Source: Truepera sp.
Lineage (GTDB): Bacteria > Deinococcota > Deinococci > Deinococcales > Trueperaceae
DNA length: 64,000 bases
NCBI GenBank assembly: GCA_032027045.1
Contig: JAVSMU010000001.1
Location: forward strand, 1,573,756 to 1,637,755
Reading direction: 5' to 3'
The translations under genes were made by a program, and so were the position numbers. Shown in pieces: positions 10,432-18,670 of this stretch. Under the pieces are notes generated by a model. It did not search any database, had not been told where the DNA came from, and was given only the letters and a program-made list of their open reading frames with translations. How positions within the stretch are numbered: the first letter of the stretch is position 1; each line of letters begins with the position of its first letter.

Positions 10432-11365
10432 GCGTGGCCAGGTAACCCATCAGCGCCGTGGGCGCCACGTTGGTACGGACCCGCCAGAACAGGCTCAGGA
10501 GCGTGCCGAACCCGACCTCGGGACCGTCGAACACGGCGGCGTACAGGCGCACGCCACTGAGGTCGGGAAGCCCGAACGCGAACGCGTCCAGCTCCTCCCC
10601 CGCCGCCACCTCGTACGGCCAGAAGCCGTTCTTCGTCGGCTGGCTGGCAACCACGTACATCCGCGAGTCGTTATGCGTGAGGAACAGCGCCTTGGCCGTC
10701 TCCTCCGGGGCTGAGATGAAGGCGGTGATGTGCACGGCGCAGTTCGACAGCGCGGCCAGCACGTCCGCGGGCCGCGCCCCGGCCGCCTCGTCCGGACGCA
10801 CCACCAGCAGTCGCGGGTAGACGGTCCAGTTCCAGATGATGGCCCAGAAGGACGTGCGGCTCGAGTCGTGCTGGTCGGTGGCGAGGAGCGCCGCGGGCCT
10901 AATGGCGTGCGAGACCCGGCCCAACACGTCCTCCACGTCGGCCAGCATGTCGGCCACGTCGGCGGGCGCATCGACCCCCGAGGGGGGGAGCTTGTACCAC
11001 CTGAGGAAGCGGTCGAGCATGACGGCCCACGTCTCGCCGTCCAACTCGCCCGGGACCCAGGAGTCGGGCAGCAGCTTGCGTTCCACCAGGTACTTGACCG
11101 TCTGGTACTGGGGATCGTTCGCCTCGAGCGGCACGGGCTCGTCGTACTGCAGCGGTGGCAACGCCGGCTCGACGAGCTCTACGGCGCGCCGCATGACCGC
11201 GGCGGCGTCGAGGCCGGTTGCGACCCTTTCCAGTGGCCCCGCCGGCAGGGCAGCCGTGAGTTCCGCCTGGCACGTCTGCGCGAAGGCGGCGCCGGCGCCC
11301 GACACCAGCACGAGAAGGGCGAGCAAGAGTCCGCGGACCCTGCTCGCGGAAACGAGAACACGCAT
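10424..11365 (-). CDS. exported protein of unknown function
   Basis: The 313-residue product starts with a clear signal peptide: a basic N-terminus, LLLALLVLVSG and a likely cleavage after AFA-Q. The mature protein has two Cys-poor halves with aromatic-rich beta-like segments (FWAIIWNWTVYPRLLVV, NGFWPYEVAAGEELDAFAFG). I do not recognise a domain. The ATG at 11365 is chosen because TACACT lies 6 bases upstream and an in-frame start further up would extend past the promoter. The last 8 bases overlap the end of pyrF. It follows the lipoprotein gene at 11418 but appears to have its own promoter. Confidence 0.65.
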   Translation of the reverse strand: MRVLVSASRVRGLLLALLVLVSGAGAAFAQTCQAELTAALPAGPLERVATGLDAAAVMRRAVELVEPALPPLQYDEPVPLEANDPQYQTVKYLVERKLLPDSWVPGELDGETWAVMLDRFLRWYKLPPSGVDAPADVADMLADVEDVLGRVSHAIRPAALLATDQHDSSRTSFWAIIWNWTVYPRLLVVRPDEAAGARPADVLAALSNCAVHITAFISAPEETAKALFLTHNDSRMYVVASQPTKNGFWPYEVAAGEELDAFAFGLPDLSGVRLYAAVFDGPEVGFGTLLSLFWRVRTNVAPTALMGYLATPN

Positions 11366-11371
11366 GGGCCG

Positions 11372-11377
11372 AGTGTA
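11372..11377 (-). promoter_or_regulatory. leaderless -10 of the 10424-11365 gene
   Basis: On the minus strand TACACT is followed by CGGCCC and the ATG. The 17 bases GTTACACTCGGCCCATG recur exactly at the HD-domain gene near 24301. Confidence 0.55.
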
Positions 11378-11417
11378 ACGGCCCATGCGTGCGGGTGGTG
11401 AGAGTCCGGGAAGCCGG

Positions 11418-12251
11418 TTACTGGCCCAGAAGGTTGTAGTGGCTCCTCGCCGGGGCGCCGGCACGGTTGTTGTTGGAGTAGACCTTGAGTATGTCGTTGG
11501 CGAAGACGCTTATGCTCCCCGGCCCTATCGGCCCGGCGATCACCGTGCCGGCACTGTTCACGACGGCCAGGCGCAGCTCGAGGGGGTTGCCACTGGCCGG
11601 CTTGAACTCCACGGTGCCGGGCCCGGACGTCTTCCAGAAGTCCACGTCGTACAGCAACTCGATGGCGCCGTTATCGCCAGCGAGGGCCGACATGTCGAAG
11701 TAAGTGGCTTGACCCGGGGTGTCGTTCGGTTCTTCCTGGTCCTGCTGAACATCGCCGTAGAAGTACACGTTCGTGTTCACGGCGGAGCCCGAGTCGTTCG
11801 TCACCCGTGCGTAGTAGGTGTTGCCAAACTTGGCCGACATGATGATGCAGCTACCGCGACAGCGCTGTGTGGTGCCAATGGCCTGCGGCGCAAGGTCCGT
11901 GACGGAGGCCGCGAAGAGGCCGGCCGTCTTCGGCGCGAAGAAATCCGGGCCATGGCTGCTTGCCACCACGTTGAAGGTGGTTGGGTCGTTCAGTTCGAGC
12001 CTGAGGTCCTGGTCGAGTTCGAGGTAGACGACATTGCGACTTCCCGCTGCCGGGAACGATAGCTTGAAGATAAGGCTCTGTCCCCTGGCGAGCGTACCGT
12101 CCCACACGGCGTTGTAGGGGGTAGAGGGCGCCGCCACGGTCTCGTCGGGCGGCGGCGGCCCTGCCGGTGGGCCGGTGATCGTGATGTCACACGCAGATAG
12201 CGTCAGCGTTGCCGCCGCGGCGGCCGCAAGAACCAAGTTGAATCGTTTCAT
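11418..12251 (-). CDS. lipoprotein with putative PPC-like domain
   Basis: The 277-residue protein has a short signal sequence ending in a lipobox LSAC, with Cys at residue 21, followed by a Pro-rich linker (GPPAGPPPPDE). The mature part contains beta-rich segments such as DQEEPNDTPGQATYFD and VDFWKTSGPGTVEFK. The pattern of EPNDTPGQA followed by DVDFWK is typical of bacterial pre-peptidase C-terminal (PPC) domains. Function is unknown. AAGGAG lies 7 bases before the ATG, so this gene uses a normal leader, unlike its neighbour downstream. Confidence 0.65.
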   Translation of the reverse strand: MKRFNLVLAAAAAATLTLSACDITITGPPAGPPPPDETVAAPSTPYNAVWDGTLARGQSLIFKLSFPAAGSRNVVYLELDQDLRLELNDPTTFNVVASSHGPDFFAPKTAGLFAASVTDLAPQAIGTTQRCRGSCIIMSAKFGNTYYARVTNDSGSAVNTNVYFYGDVQQDQEEPNDTPGQATYFDMSALAGDNGAIELLYDVDFWKTSGPGTVEFKPASGNPLELRLAVVNSAGTVIAGPIGPGSISVFANDILKVYSNNNRAGAPARSHYNLLGQ

Positions 12252-12359
12252 GCGTGATCTCCTTCCGTTGAGTCCGCCTCGTACTCTAAGCCGCGGCGCT
12301 TCTCAGGTAGTGGGCAGTTGGCCACGGTGTCTTAATGAACCGGCCATGTTCACCGCTGC

Positions 12360-13985
12360 CTATTCGAGCACCATCAGGTAGGCGTAGAGGTCCGGAGCCC
12401 CCGGGTGCACCTCCACCTCCAGGTCCGGATAAGCCTTCACAACGCGCCCGGCGGCCGCTTGCGCCCGCTCGGGGCTTATCTCCACCGAGTGGAAGAGCGT
12501 GGCGATCTCGAACGCCTCGGCCCGGCCCTCCAGCAAGGCGAGCAGGCACGAGTCGTAGTCGCGCGCCGACACCACCAGCTTGCCGTCGGCGAGCCCGATG
12601 GCGTTACCCTCGCGCACCTTCACCCCGTCGATCTCGGCGTCGCGGCTCGCGCGGGTCACCTCCAGCGTCAGCGAGGAGTCGGCCGCGGTTTTCATCTCCG
12701 CGTACAGGGCGTCCGGGTCGCCGGCCTCTTGGAAGAGCACGGCGGCTGCCAGTCCCTGGCCCAGCGACGTGGTCGGCAACACGCGCACGTCCTTGCCGGG
12801 CACGAGCTCGGCAACGCGGTCGGCGGCCATGATGACGTTCTTGTTGTTGGGCATGATGATCACGGCCCCGGCCCCGACGCTGCGGACGGCGTCGGCGATG
12901 TCCTCGACCGAGGGGTTGTCCGTCTGGCCGCCGCCCACCACGCGGACCCCCAGGCTGCGGAAGGCCTTGGTGACCCCGTAGCCGTTGGCTACCGCCACCG
13001 CGCCACTCTTGGGCGGCTCCACGTTGGCCGCGTCGACACCGGCCAAGATCTCGGAGTGCTGCTCGCTCATGTCCTCGACCTTCGAGCGCACCATCTTGCC
13101 GTAGCGGGCCACGGTGGCGAGCAGCTTCTCGGGCTCTTCCGTGTGGATGTGGCCCTTGACGAAACCCTCGGCACCGACCACCAACAGGGAGTCACCGAAC
13201 GGCGCGACCAAGTCTCGGATCGTGCTTGCAGATTCGGTAGCGTCGGCGAGCAGGAACTCCGTGCAGAAGCCGTAGGCCTCCTCCTCGAACTGCTCCTGCG
13301 CTCGCCGTTCGATCTTGGGCGGCGGCGGCAGGTCACGCCCCTCGAAGTACGCGAGAAGCCCCTCGAGCAGGTAGACGTAGCCCAGGGCGCCGGCGTCGAC
13401 CACCCCGGCCTGCTTCAGGATGGGCAGCAACTCGGGCGTGTGCTCGAGAGACGAGCGGGCCGCGCGTATGACCTCTGCCAGGAGCAGGGCGGGCGCCACG
13501 CCGTCGCCGGACGACTCCACGGCCTCCAGCAAGAACCGCTCTCCAGCCTCGGCCGACTCGCGCACCACGGTCAGGATCGTGCCCTCGACCGGCTTCATGA
13601 CCGCCGCGTACGCCGCCTCCGAGCCCGCCAGCAGCGCCTCCGAAAGCGCGACGACGTCCAGGCGCTCACGGCCCTTGATGGCCTCGGCGAAGCCCTTGAG
13701 GACTTGCGAAAGGATCACGCCCGAGTTGCCCCGGGCGCCAAGCAGCGAGCCGTACGACATCGCGCGCGCCACCTGCTCCAGGCGTTTCGGCGCCTCGGTT
13801 ACCAACTGGCGCCTCACCGACTGCAAGGTGAGGTGCATGTTGGTGCCCGTGTCGCCGTCGGGAACCGGGTAGACGTTGAGGGCGTTCACCTCCTCGACGT
13901 GAACCCCGAGCCACTCGGTGGCGAACTCGAGCGCCTTGGCGAAGTCCTTGGCGGTCCAGGTGGCGGGCGTGGCGGCCTTAGCCAC
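12360..13985 (-). CDS. fakA: DAK2 domain fatty-acid kinase FakA-like
   Basis: The 541-residue protein has the DhaL-type nucleotide-binding motif NVYPVPDGDTGTNM and a following GARGNSGVILSQ segment. A middle domain and a C-terminal region with IIMPNNKNVIMAA complete it. This is the layout of FakA/YloV, which phosphorylates fatty acids bound to FakB and so feeds exogenous fatty acids into phospholipid synthesis. No fakB is in the window. The GTG start overlaps the end of the Asp23 gene by 8 bases, so translation is probably coupled. The asp23-fakA order is common in Gram-positive bacteria. Confidence 0.88.
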   Translation of the reverse strand: MAKAATPATWTAKDFAKALEFATEWLGVHVEEVNALNVYPVPDGDTGTNMHLTLQSVRRQLVTEAPKRLEQVARAMSYGSLLGARGNSGVILSQVLKGFAEAIKGRERLDVVALSEALLAGSEAAYAAVMKPVEGTILTVVRESAEAGERFLLEAVESSGDGVAPALLLAEVIRAARSSLEHTPELLPILKQAGVVDAGALGYVYLLEGLLAYFEGRDLPPPPKIERRAQEQFEEEAYGFCTEFLLADATESASTIRDLVAPFGDSLLVVGAEGFVKGHIHTEEPEKLLATVARYGKMVRSKVEDMSEQHSEILAGVDAANVEPPKSGAVAVANGYGVTKAFRSLGVRVVGGGQTDNPSVEDIADAVRSVGAGAVIIMPNNKNVIMAADRVAELVPGKDVRVLPTTSLGQGLAAAVLFQEAGDPDALYAEMKTAADSSLTLEVTRASRDAEIDGVKVREGNAIGLADGKLVVSARDYDSCLLALLEGRAEAFEIATLFHSVEISPERAQAAAGRVVKAYPDLEVEVHPGAPDLYAYLMVLE

Positions 13986-14499
13986 GACTTACACCCACGA
14001 CGCGCACCCGCACCTGGTCCAACTTGGTGCCGGCGTAGTGCAGCGCCGCGTAGCGCACACGCTCTCTCACGGACTCGGCCACCACGGGGATGTTCACGCC
14101 GTACGCCACCACCACGTGAAGGTCGACATCGGCCCGTCCTTCACCTTGAGGGTGCTCGATGACCACCCCTTCGTCTACCTGCCGCGCTCCCAGCAGCCGC
14201 CTTATGCCCTCGGACATGCTGGCGGGCGCCATGCCCACCACGCCCGGGACCTCGTGGGCCGAGAGCCCGATGATGCTGGCCAGCGCGTCGTCCGAGACGC
14301 GAACCTCGTCCACCTTCCGCTCGACGGGTTTAGGCTCCGGCTTCTGCTTGCCGAACGTGCTCAGCAGGCCCGCCGGGCCCTTGGAGGGCGCCTTCTTCCT
14401 ACCACCCTGCTCGCCCTGTTCTTGGGGGGTTGCCTGTGCCTCGGACTCCGCACCGGCTTCGGCGGCAGCCTCGGCGCCGCGCGTATTGTCGTCGTCCAT
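13978..14499 (-). CDS. Asp23/Gls24 family envelope stress response protein
   Basis: The 173-residue protein has an Ala/Glu/Gln-rich hydrophilic N-terminus of about 60 residues. It is followed by an Asp23 domain with VRVSDDALASIIGLSAHEVPGVVGM and a C-terminal DVDLHVVVAYGVNIP...VRERVR block. Asp23/Gls24 proteins are membrane-associated envelope-stress proteins. The ATG at 14499 is supported by AGGAGGA 7 bases upstream. The gene overlaps fakA by 8 bases. A TAGAAT hexamer at 14602-14607 (minus strand) would give a long leader containing an inverted repeat. Confidence 0.85.
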   Translation of the reverse strand: MDDDNTRGAEAAAEAGAESEAQATPQEQGEQGGRKKAPSKGPAGLLSTFGKQKPEPKPVERKVDEVRVSDDALASIIGLSAHEVPGVVGMAPASMSEGIRRLLGARQVDEGVVIEHPQGEGRADVDLHVVVAYGVNIPVVAESVRERVRYAALHYAGTKLDQVRVRVVGVSRG

Positions 14500-14536
14500 G
14501 GCTCGGTCCTCCTGATCGCCGCCGGCGTCGACCGCC

Positions 14537-14584
14537 CCGGCGAGGGTCCGCCGGCAACCGGGTCCAGACCCCACCCCTCGCCGG
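14537..14584 (-). other. inverted repeat in the asp23 leader
   Basis: CCGGCGAGGG at 14537-14546 pairs perfectly with CCCTCGCCGG at 14575-14584 across a 28-base spacer. The element lies between the probable promoter and the asp23 start and could fold in the mRNA. No known riboswitch is recognised. Confidence 0.35.
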
Positions 14585-14636
14585 CGCCGTAACGGTGGGC
14601 CATTCTACCCAACGCAGCCGGCGGTTCGGCGGAGCC

Positions 14637-14858
14637 TCACTCCATGCCGGCCAGGAAACCTATGCGCCGCAGGGCCCGGATCAGGTCCATGGCCGTGGCC
14701 TCCGTCGGGTCGTAGTCGACCGCCACGCGCGAGGCGTCGCTCGGCGCCACGTCCAGCACGCCAGGCACGGCGCGGAGAGCCTCGATGACGCGCTCGCGGG
14801 CTCCGTCCGTGTCCATGCCCCGGACGCCCATCAAGACCCTGGCGCGTTCAGCGGGCAC
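14637..14858 (-). CDS. HMA-like small protein lacking the metal-binding Cys pair
   Basis: The 73-residue protein has the beta-alpha-beta-beta-alpha-beta pattern of heavy-metal-associated domains (VLMGVRGMDTDGARERVIEALRAVPGVLDVAPSD..RVAVDYDP). The usual GMTCxxC loop reads GMDTDGA, so both metal-binding Cys are absent. It is therefore unlikely to carry copper through that loop. The GTG start lies 11 bases inside the upstream acetyltransferase gene, so the two are translationally coupled. Confidence 0.6.
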   Translation of the reverse strand: MPAERARVLMGVRGMDTDGARERVIEALRAVPGVLDVAPSDASRVAVDYDPTEATAMDLIRALRRIGFLAGME

Positions 14859-15327
14859 GCAGGCGCTCCGCCCATTCGCTCGCGCGCGAGCCCAGCACGA
14901 GCTCGAGCGTCACATGGTCGTCGGGAAGGTAGCCCTCGGCCTGCAGGGCGTCGCGGAGTGACTCGTCGGTGCCGGGGGTGCGGAAGAGCAGTTGGTAGAC
15001 GCCCGCATCGTAGGCGCTCTTGACCAGTGCCCTCACCAGCGCGACACGCGCTTCGGCGGCGGCGACATCGTCGACGGCGAGCCTCAGCGCGTGGACGGTC
15101 GGGCTGTCGCCCGTCCAGATGGCCTGCGCCAACAAGTAGCCGGTGGGCCTGGCGAGGCCGTCGTCGTCCACCCGCTCCGCCACGAACGAGTGCCCGCTGC
15201 GCTCGAAGAAGCGCAGCGTGGCCAGGCTTACGGCGGGTGGCAGGCTGTGCGCCGCCGCGTAACCAGTGTCGATAACCGCCAGAGGCTCCAGGTCCGCTTC
15301 CAGGAGCGGCCGGACACGTATGCTCAT
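14848..15327 (-). CDS. GNAT-type N-acetyltransferase
   Basis: The 159-residue protein begins SIRVRPLLEADLEPLAVID, the standard GNAT opening, and continues with ATLRFFERSGHSFVAERVDDDG, a strand containing YLLAQAIW, and ADDVAAAEARVALVRALVKSAYDAG near the CoA site. Its substrate is unknown. The ATG at 15327 is preceded by TATACT (15335-15340) and a 7-base gap. It is the first gene of a pair with the HMA-like protein. Confidence 0.72.
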   Translation of the reverse strand: MSIRVRPLLEADLEPLAVIDTGYAAAHSLPPAVSLATLRFFERSGHSFVAERVDDDGLARPTGYLLAQAIWTGDSPTVHALRLAVDDVAAAEARVALVRALVKSAYDAGVYQLLFRTPGTDESLRDALQAEGYLPDDHVTLELVLGSRASEWAERLRAR

Positions 15328-15334
15328 GCCCCCG

Positions 15335-15340
15335 AGTATA
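15335..15340 (-). promoter_or_regulatory. leaderless -10 of GNAT gene
   Basis: TATACT on the minus strand lies 7 bases before the ATG at 15327, with no Shine-Dalgarno. Confidence 0.6.
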
Positions 15341-15377
15341 CGTGGACGCCGTGAGCAGCCGCCCACGGCCGGTGTCC

Positions 15378-16208
15378 TCAAACGACCAGGTCGGAAACGG
15401 CGCGCTCGGACGCCGCGAGGTCCCATGACGAGTAGCCGGCCTCCACGAAGTAGAGGCCCTGCGGGCCGACGTTGTGCCCGGCGCGCCTGCGGTCGCGGGC
15501 CGCCAGGAGGTCAGGAACTTCGTCCGGCGAGAGCGTTCCCCGCCCCACCCATAGGAGGGTCCCGACCACGGTCCTGATCATGTTGCGCAAGAAGCCGTCG
15601 GCGGCCACGTGAAGGCGCAGCTCCCCGTGCTCCTCCCTGAGCTCGCAGAGGTGCACGGTGCGTACGGTCTTGCGCGTTTCCTGAGTGGCGAAGCTCGCGA
15701 AGTCGTGCGTGCCGAGCAGGTGACCGGCGGCGGCCTGCATGGCCGCCACGTCGGGGTGCCAATGAACCGCCAGTAACCGGTGACGGTGGATCGCCATGCC
15801 TCGAGGGTCGCCGCGCATGACGCGCATGCGGTAGAGGTAACGCCGGTAGCGGCAGTCGAACTGGGCCTCGAAATCCGCCTGCGCGTCGGCCACCGCCAGC
15901 ACCTTCAGGTCGGCCGGCAGGTGGGCGTTGAGTGCGAGGCGCAGCTTCTCCTCGGGGATCTGCGAGGTCGTGTCGACGTGCGCCACCATGGCCAGGGCGT
16001 GCACGCCCGCGTCGGTGCGGCCCGCCGCCAGGACGGCAGAGTGCCGGCCCGGAAGGGCGGCGAACGCCTCCTCCGTGGTGGCCTGGACCGTTCGTTCGCC
16101 ACCGGCCTGGCGCTGCCAGCCGGAGAAGCCGGTGCCGTCGAACTCCAGGGTCAGCCGGAGGCGCCGCGTGGGCTCCCCCGCGGCATCCCCGCGCGGCGCG
16201 CCCGGCAT
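15378..16208 (-). CDS. truA: tRNA pseudouridine(38-40) synthase TruA
   Basis: TruA isomerises uridines 38-40 in the tRNA anticodon stem-loop. The 276-residue protein has the family motifs LEFDGTGFSGWQRQ, the catalytic AAGRTDAGVHAL containing the nucleophilic Asp, RYRRYLYRM and FLRNMIRTVVG. The ATG at 16208 is 2 bases after the stop of the PAP2 gene, so they form an operon with coupled translation. Length is normal for bacterial TruA. Confidence 0.95.
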   Translation of the reverse strand: MPGAPRGDAAGEPTRRLRLTLEFDGTGFSGWQRQAGGERTVQATTEEAFAALPGRHSAVLAAGRTDAGVHALAMVAHVDTTSQIPEEKLRLALNAHLPADLKVLAVADAQADFEAQFDCRYRRYLYRMRVMRGDPRGMAIHRHRLLAVHWHPDVAAMQAAAGHLLGTHDFASFATQETRKTVRTVHLCELREEHGELRLHVAADGFLRNMIRTVVGTLLWVGRGTLSPDEVPDLLAARDRRRAGHNVGPQGLYFVEAGYSSWDLAASERAVSDLVV

Positions 16209-16210
16209 AC

Positions 16211-17092
16211 TCAGTAGCGCCGGGCGCTGCCGGCGGCGACTGCGGGGCCACCGCTGAGCCGCAGGGCGCGGCAGGCGAGCGGCGCGAGGAGCGTGCCCGT
16301 CAGGCCGATCACCAGGTAGCGCAGGTACGAGGGCAGCAGCGCCCGCTTCAGTTCCTCCGGCATGACCGCCGACGTGAGGCCCATCACGGCGCCCACCAGC
16401 ACCACGCCCAAGACCCCCATGAGGAGCCGCGTGACGACGTCGCCACTGGCGCGGTGAGTGACGATCTCGGGGCCAACGGCGAAGGCCGACAGGGCGGCCA
16501 GGTAAACGTGCGAGTTGGGTGTGTTGATGAACAGGTGAAGCGCCAGCGGCAGCGCCAGGCCCAGCACGACGATGACGGCCTTGCCCGGCTCGAACGCGAG
16601 TCGCCGCAGGAGCAGGGACGCCAGCAGCACCGCGACGCCGAGACCCAAACCGGCCAAGACGTCCGCAGGGTAATGCACACCGAGGTAGACCCGCGACACC
16701 GAAACGAGGGCTACCACCACGGCCGCGAGCACCCAGAACCACGCGCGCCTGAAGTGCACCGCCGCCAGGCCCCAGAACAGCGCCGCCTGCTGGGCATGGC
16801 CCGACGGGAACGAGCTGCCCGGCGCCGTCTCGAGAGCCGCGCTGGTGCGAGCCACCGCGGGGTTCACTTCGAACGGCCTCGGCTCCTGGACTGCGCCCTT
16901 GATCAACTCGTTGATGAACGCTCCGGCGAGGAACACGATTCCCAAGCGGCGGCCGAACGCGGCGTCCACCGCCAGGTAGGCGAAGACGAGCAAAACGGTG
17001 TAGGCCTCCTGGGAGCCGAGGTCGGTCACCAGGAGCATCACGCGGTCCAACGCGGGAGACGCGAGGCGCTGCAGCGCAAGGATGATGTCCAC
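16211..17092 (-). CDS. PAP2-superfamily membrane phosphatase
   Basis: The 293-residue integral membrane protein carries all three PAP2 signatures: KGAVQEPRP, SSFPSGHAQ and SRVYLGVHYPADV, which supply the active-site residues facing the periplasm. Such enzymes dephosphorylate lipid phosphates, often undecaprenyl pyrophosphate or phosphatidic acid. The substrate is not determined here. The C-terminal half has extra hydrophobic helices beyond the core. The GTG start at 17092 is supported by GGAGGA 5 bases upstream, and a TAGAAT hexamer at 17133-17138 gives a short leader. TruA is the next gene. Confidence 0.85.
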   Translation of the reverse strand: MDIILALQRLASPALDRVMLLVTDLGSQEAYTVLLVFAYLAVDAAFGRRLGIVFLAGAFINELIKGAVQEPRPFEVNPAVARTSAALETAPGSSFPSGHAQQAALFWGLAAVHFRRAWFWVLAAVVVALVSVSRVYLGVHYPADVLAGLGLGVAVLLASLLLRRLAFEPGKAVIVVLGLALPLALHLFINTPNSHVYLAALSAFAVGPEIVTHRASGDVVTRLLMGVLGVVLVGAVMGLTSAVMPEELKRALLPSYLRYLVIGLTGTLLAPLACRALRLSGGPAVAAGSARRY

Positions 17093-17206
17093 TTGTCCTC
17101 CGGTTGGGCGCGCCGTGGGCGCGGTGAACGCGATTCTATCAACGTCGTGGCTGGGCGGGAGCAGCCGCCCTACCCACCGAGTGCGGCCGGGGTGCGACCA
17201 TGGGGC

Positions 17207-18583
17207 GTGGCAACGCTCCCTCCTACCGACGACACCATCGTCGCCATCGCCAGCGCGCCAGGCATGGGGGCGGTCGGCGTCGTGCGGGTCTCCGGGCCCC
17301 ACGCCTACGAGGTCGCCGACGCCGTGTTCCGGCCCGCCCGGGGGCCCGCGGCCGGCCTGCGCCCAGCCGGGCGCATCGTCTACGGGCAAGTGTGGGCCGG
17401 TGGTGACCCGGTGGACGAGGCCCTGCTTCTCACCTTCCGCGCGCCGCGCTCCTACACGGGCCAGGACGTGGTCGAGCTTCAGACGCACGGGGGTCCGGCC
17501 GTGCTCCGCGCCACCCTGGACGCATGCCTGCGAGCCGGCGCCCGGCTCGCAGGCCCTGGCGAGTTCACGCTGCGCGCCTACCTCGCCGGGCGCATAGACC
17601 TGGTCCAGGCCGAAAGCGTGATGGACGTAGTCGAGGCCCAGACCGACGCATCGCGCCGCAACGCGGCGTTCGGGTTGAGCGGGGCGCTGGGCGCGCGCCT
17701 GGGCGCCGTGCAGACCGACGTGCTGCAGGCCTACGCGGCCGTCCAAGCGGCCTTCGACTACCCCGACGAGGGCGTGCCGGATCACGACCTCGTCGAGCCG
17801 TTGGCCCGCGCCGCCGCCGACCTGCGGGCGCTGCTCGCCACCGCCGAGGCGGGCCGCCTCAGCCGCCAGGGAGCGCGACTCGCGTTGCTCGGGCGGCCCA
17901 ACGTCGGCAAGTCGAGCCTGCTCAACGCGCTGCTCGGGTACGCCCGCTCCTTGGTGAGCGACGTGCCCGGAACCACCCGCGACTACTTGGAGGCACCCCT
18001 CACCCTGGGCGGCCTGCCGGTGGTGGCGATCGACACGGCAGGTATCAGGACGGCCGGCGACCACATCGAGGCGAGCGGCGTGGAACTAGCCCGCCGGATC
18101 GGCGAGCAGGCCGACCTTCGGCTGGTGCTACTCGACGGCTCCGAGCCGCTGGCTCAGGCGGACCGCGAGCTCCTGGCGGAACTGTCACCGGACCGGACGC
18201 TGATCGTCGTCACGAAGCAGGACCTGGGCGAGGCGTGGCCCCTCGAGGACCTACCCGCCAAGGCTTGGGCGGGCGGGGTGTTGCGGCTGTCGTCTCGAAC
18301 GGGCAGGGGGCTGGATGGCCTGAGGGAGGCGGTCGCCCTTAGCCTGATAGGATCTGCCGCCGGCGCCGAGGTCTGGATCGGGAACGAGCGGCACGTGGCG
18401 GCCCTCGAGGGGACCCTAGAGGCGGTCGAGCGGTCGGCACTGCGGGCGGCCGAGGGGCGCCACGACCTGGCGGCGCTCGACCTGCAGGAGGCTCTCGAGG
18501 AGTTGGGGGCGGTCACCGGCCGCCGGAGCGTGACGGACGAGACGCTGGCCAGCATCTTCGCGCGCTTCTGCGTGGGCAAGTGA
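17207..18583 (+). CDS. mnmE: tRNA modification GTPase MnmE
   Basis: MnmE (TrmE) works with MnmG to modify U34 of tRNAs ending in A or G. The 458-residue protein has the tetrahydrofolate-binding N-terminal domain (IVAIASAPGMGAVGVVRVSGP), a helical domain and an inserted GTPase domain with GRPNVGKSSLLNAL, GTTRD, DTAG and TKQD. It ends with the C-terminal CVGK signature. The GTG at 17207 (VATLPPTDD) fits family N-termini; GTG at 17192 is possible. It is divergent from the PAP2 gene. MnmG is not in the window. Confidence 0.95.
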   Translation: MATLPPTDDTIVAIASAPGMGAVGVVRVSGPHAYEVADAVFRPARGPAAGLRPAGRIVYGQVWAGGDPVDEALLLTFRAPRSYTGQDVVELQTHGGPAVLRATLDACLRAGARLAGPGEFTLRAYLAGRIDLVQAESVMDVVEAQTDASRRNAAFGLSGALGARLGAVQTDVLQAYAAVQAAFDYPDEGVPDHDLVEPLARAAADLRALLATAEAGRLSRQGARLALLGRPNVGKSSLLNALLGYARSLVSDVPGTTRDYLEAPLTLGGLPVVAIDTAGIRTAGDHIEASGVELARRIGEQADLRLVLLDGSEPLAQADRELLAELSPDRTLIVVTKQDLGEAWPLEDLPAKAWAGGVLRLSSRTGRGLDGLREAVALSLIGSAAGAEVWIGNERHVAALEGTLEAVERSALRAAEGRHDLAALDLQEALEELGAVTGRRSVTDETLASIFARFCVGK

Positions 18584-18609
18584 CGGCGGCGACGGCGGCG
18601 CCTGGAGGC

Positions 18610-18669
18610 GACGGCGCCCGGACGCGACGCCGGCGCCTGCAGGCACCGACGGCGCCCGGAGGCGACGCC
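18610..18669 (+). repeat. 22-bp direct repeat, two copies, downstream of mnmE
   Basis: The sequence beginning GACGGCGCCCGGA occurs at 18610-18631 and again at 18648-18669 with one mismatch and a 38-base period. Both copies lie in the 87-base gap between the mnmE stop and the convergent gene's stop. Confidence 0.6.
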
Positions 18670-18670
18670 C

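Noticed and set aside
12405-14162. 585-codon open frame opposite fakA
   Set aside because: It lies over the conserved fakA frame, has repetitive low-complexity composition, and no ribosome site or motif.
15932-17206. Long in-frame extension upstream of mnmE
   Set aside because: It is antisense to truA and PAP2 and shows no domain; mnmE begins at about 17207 by homology.
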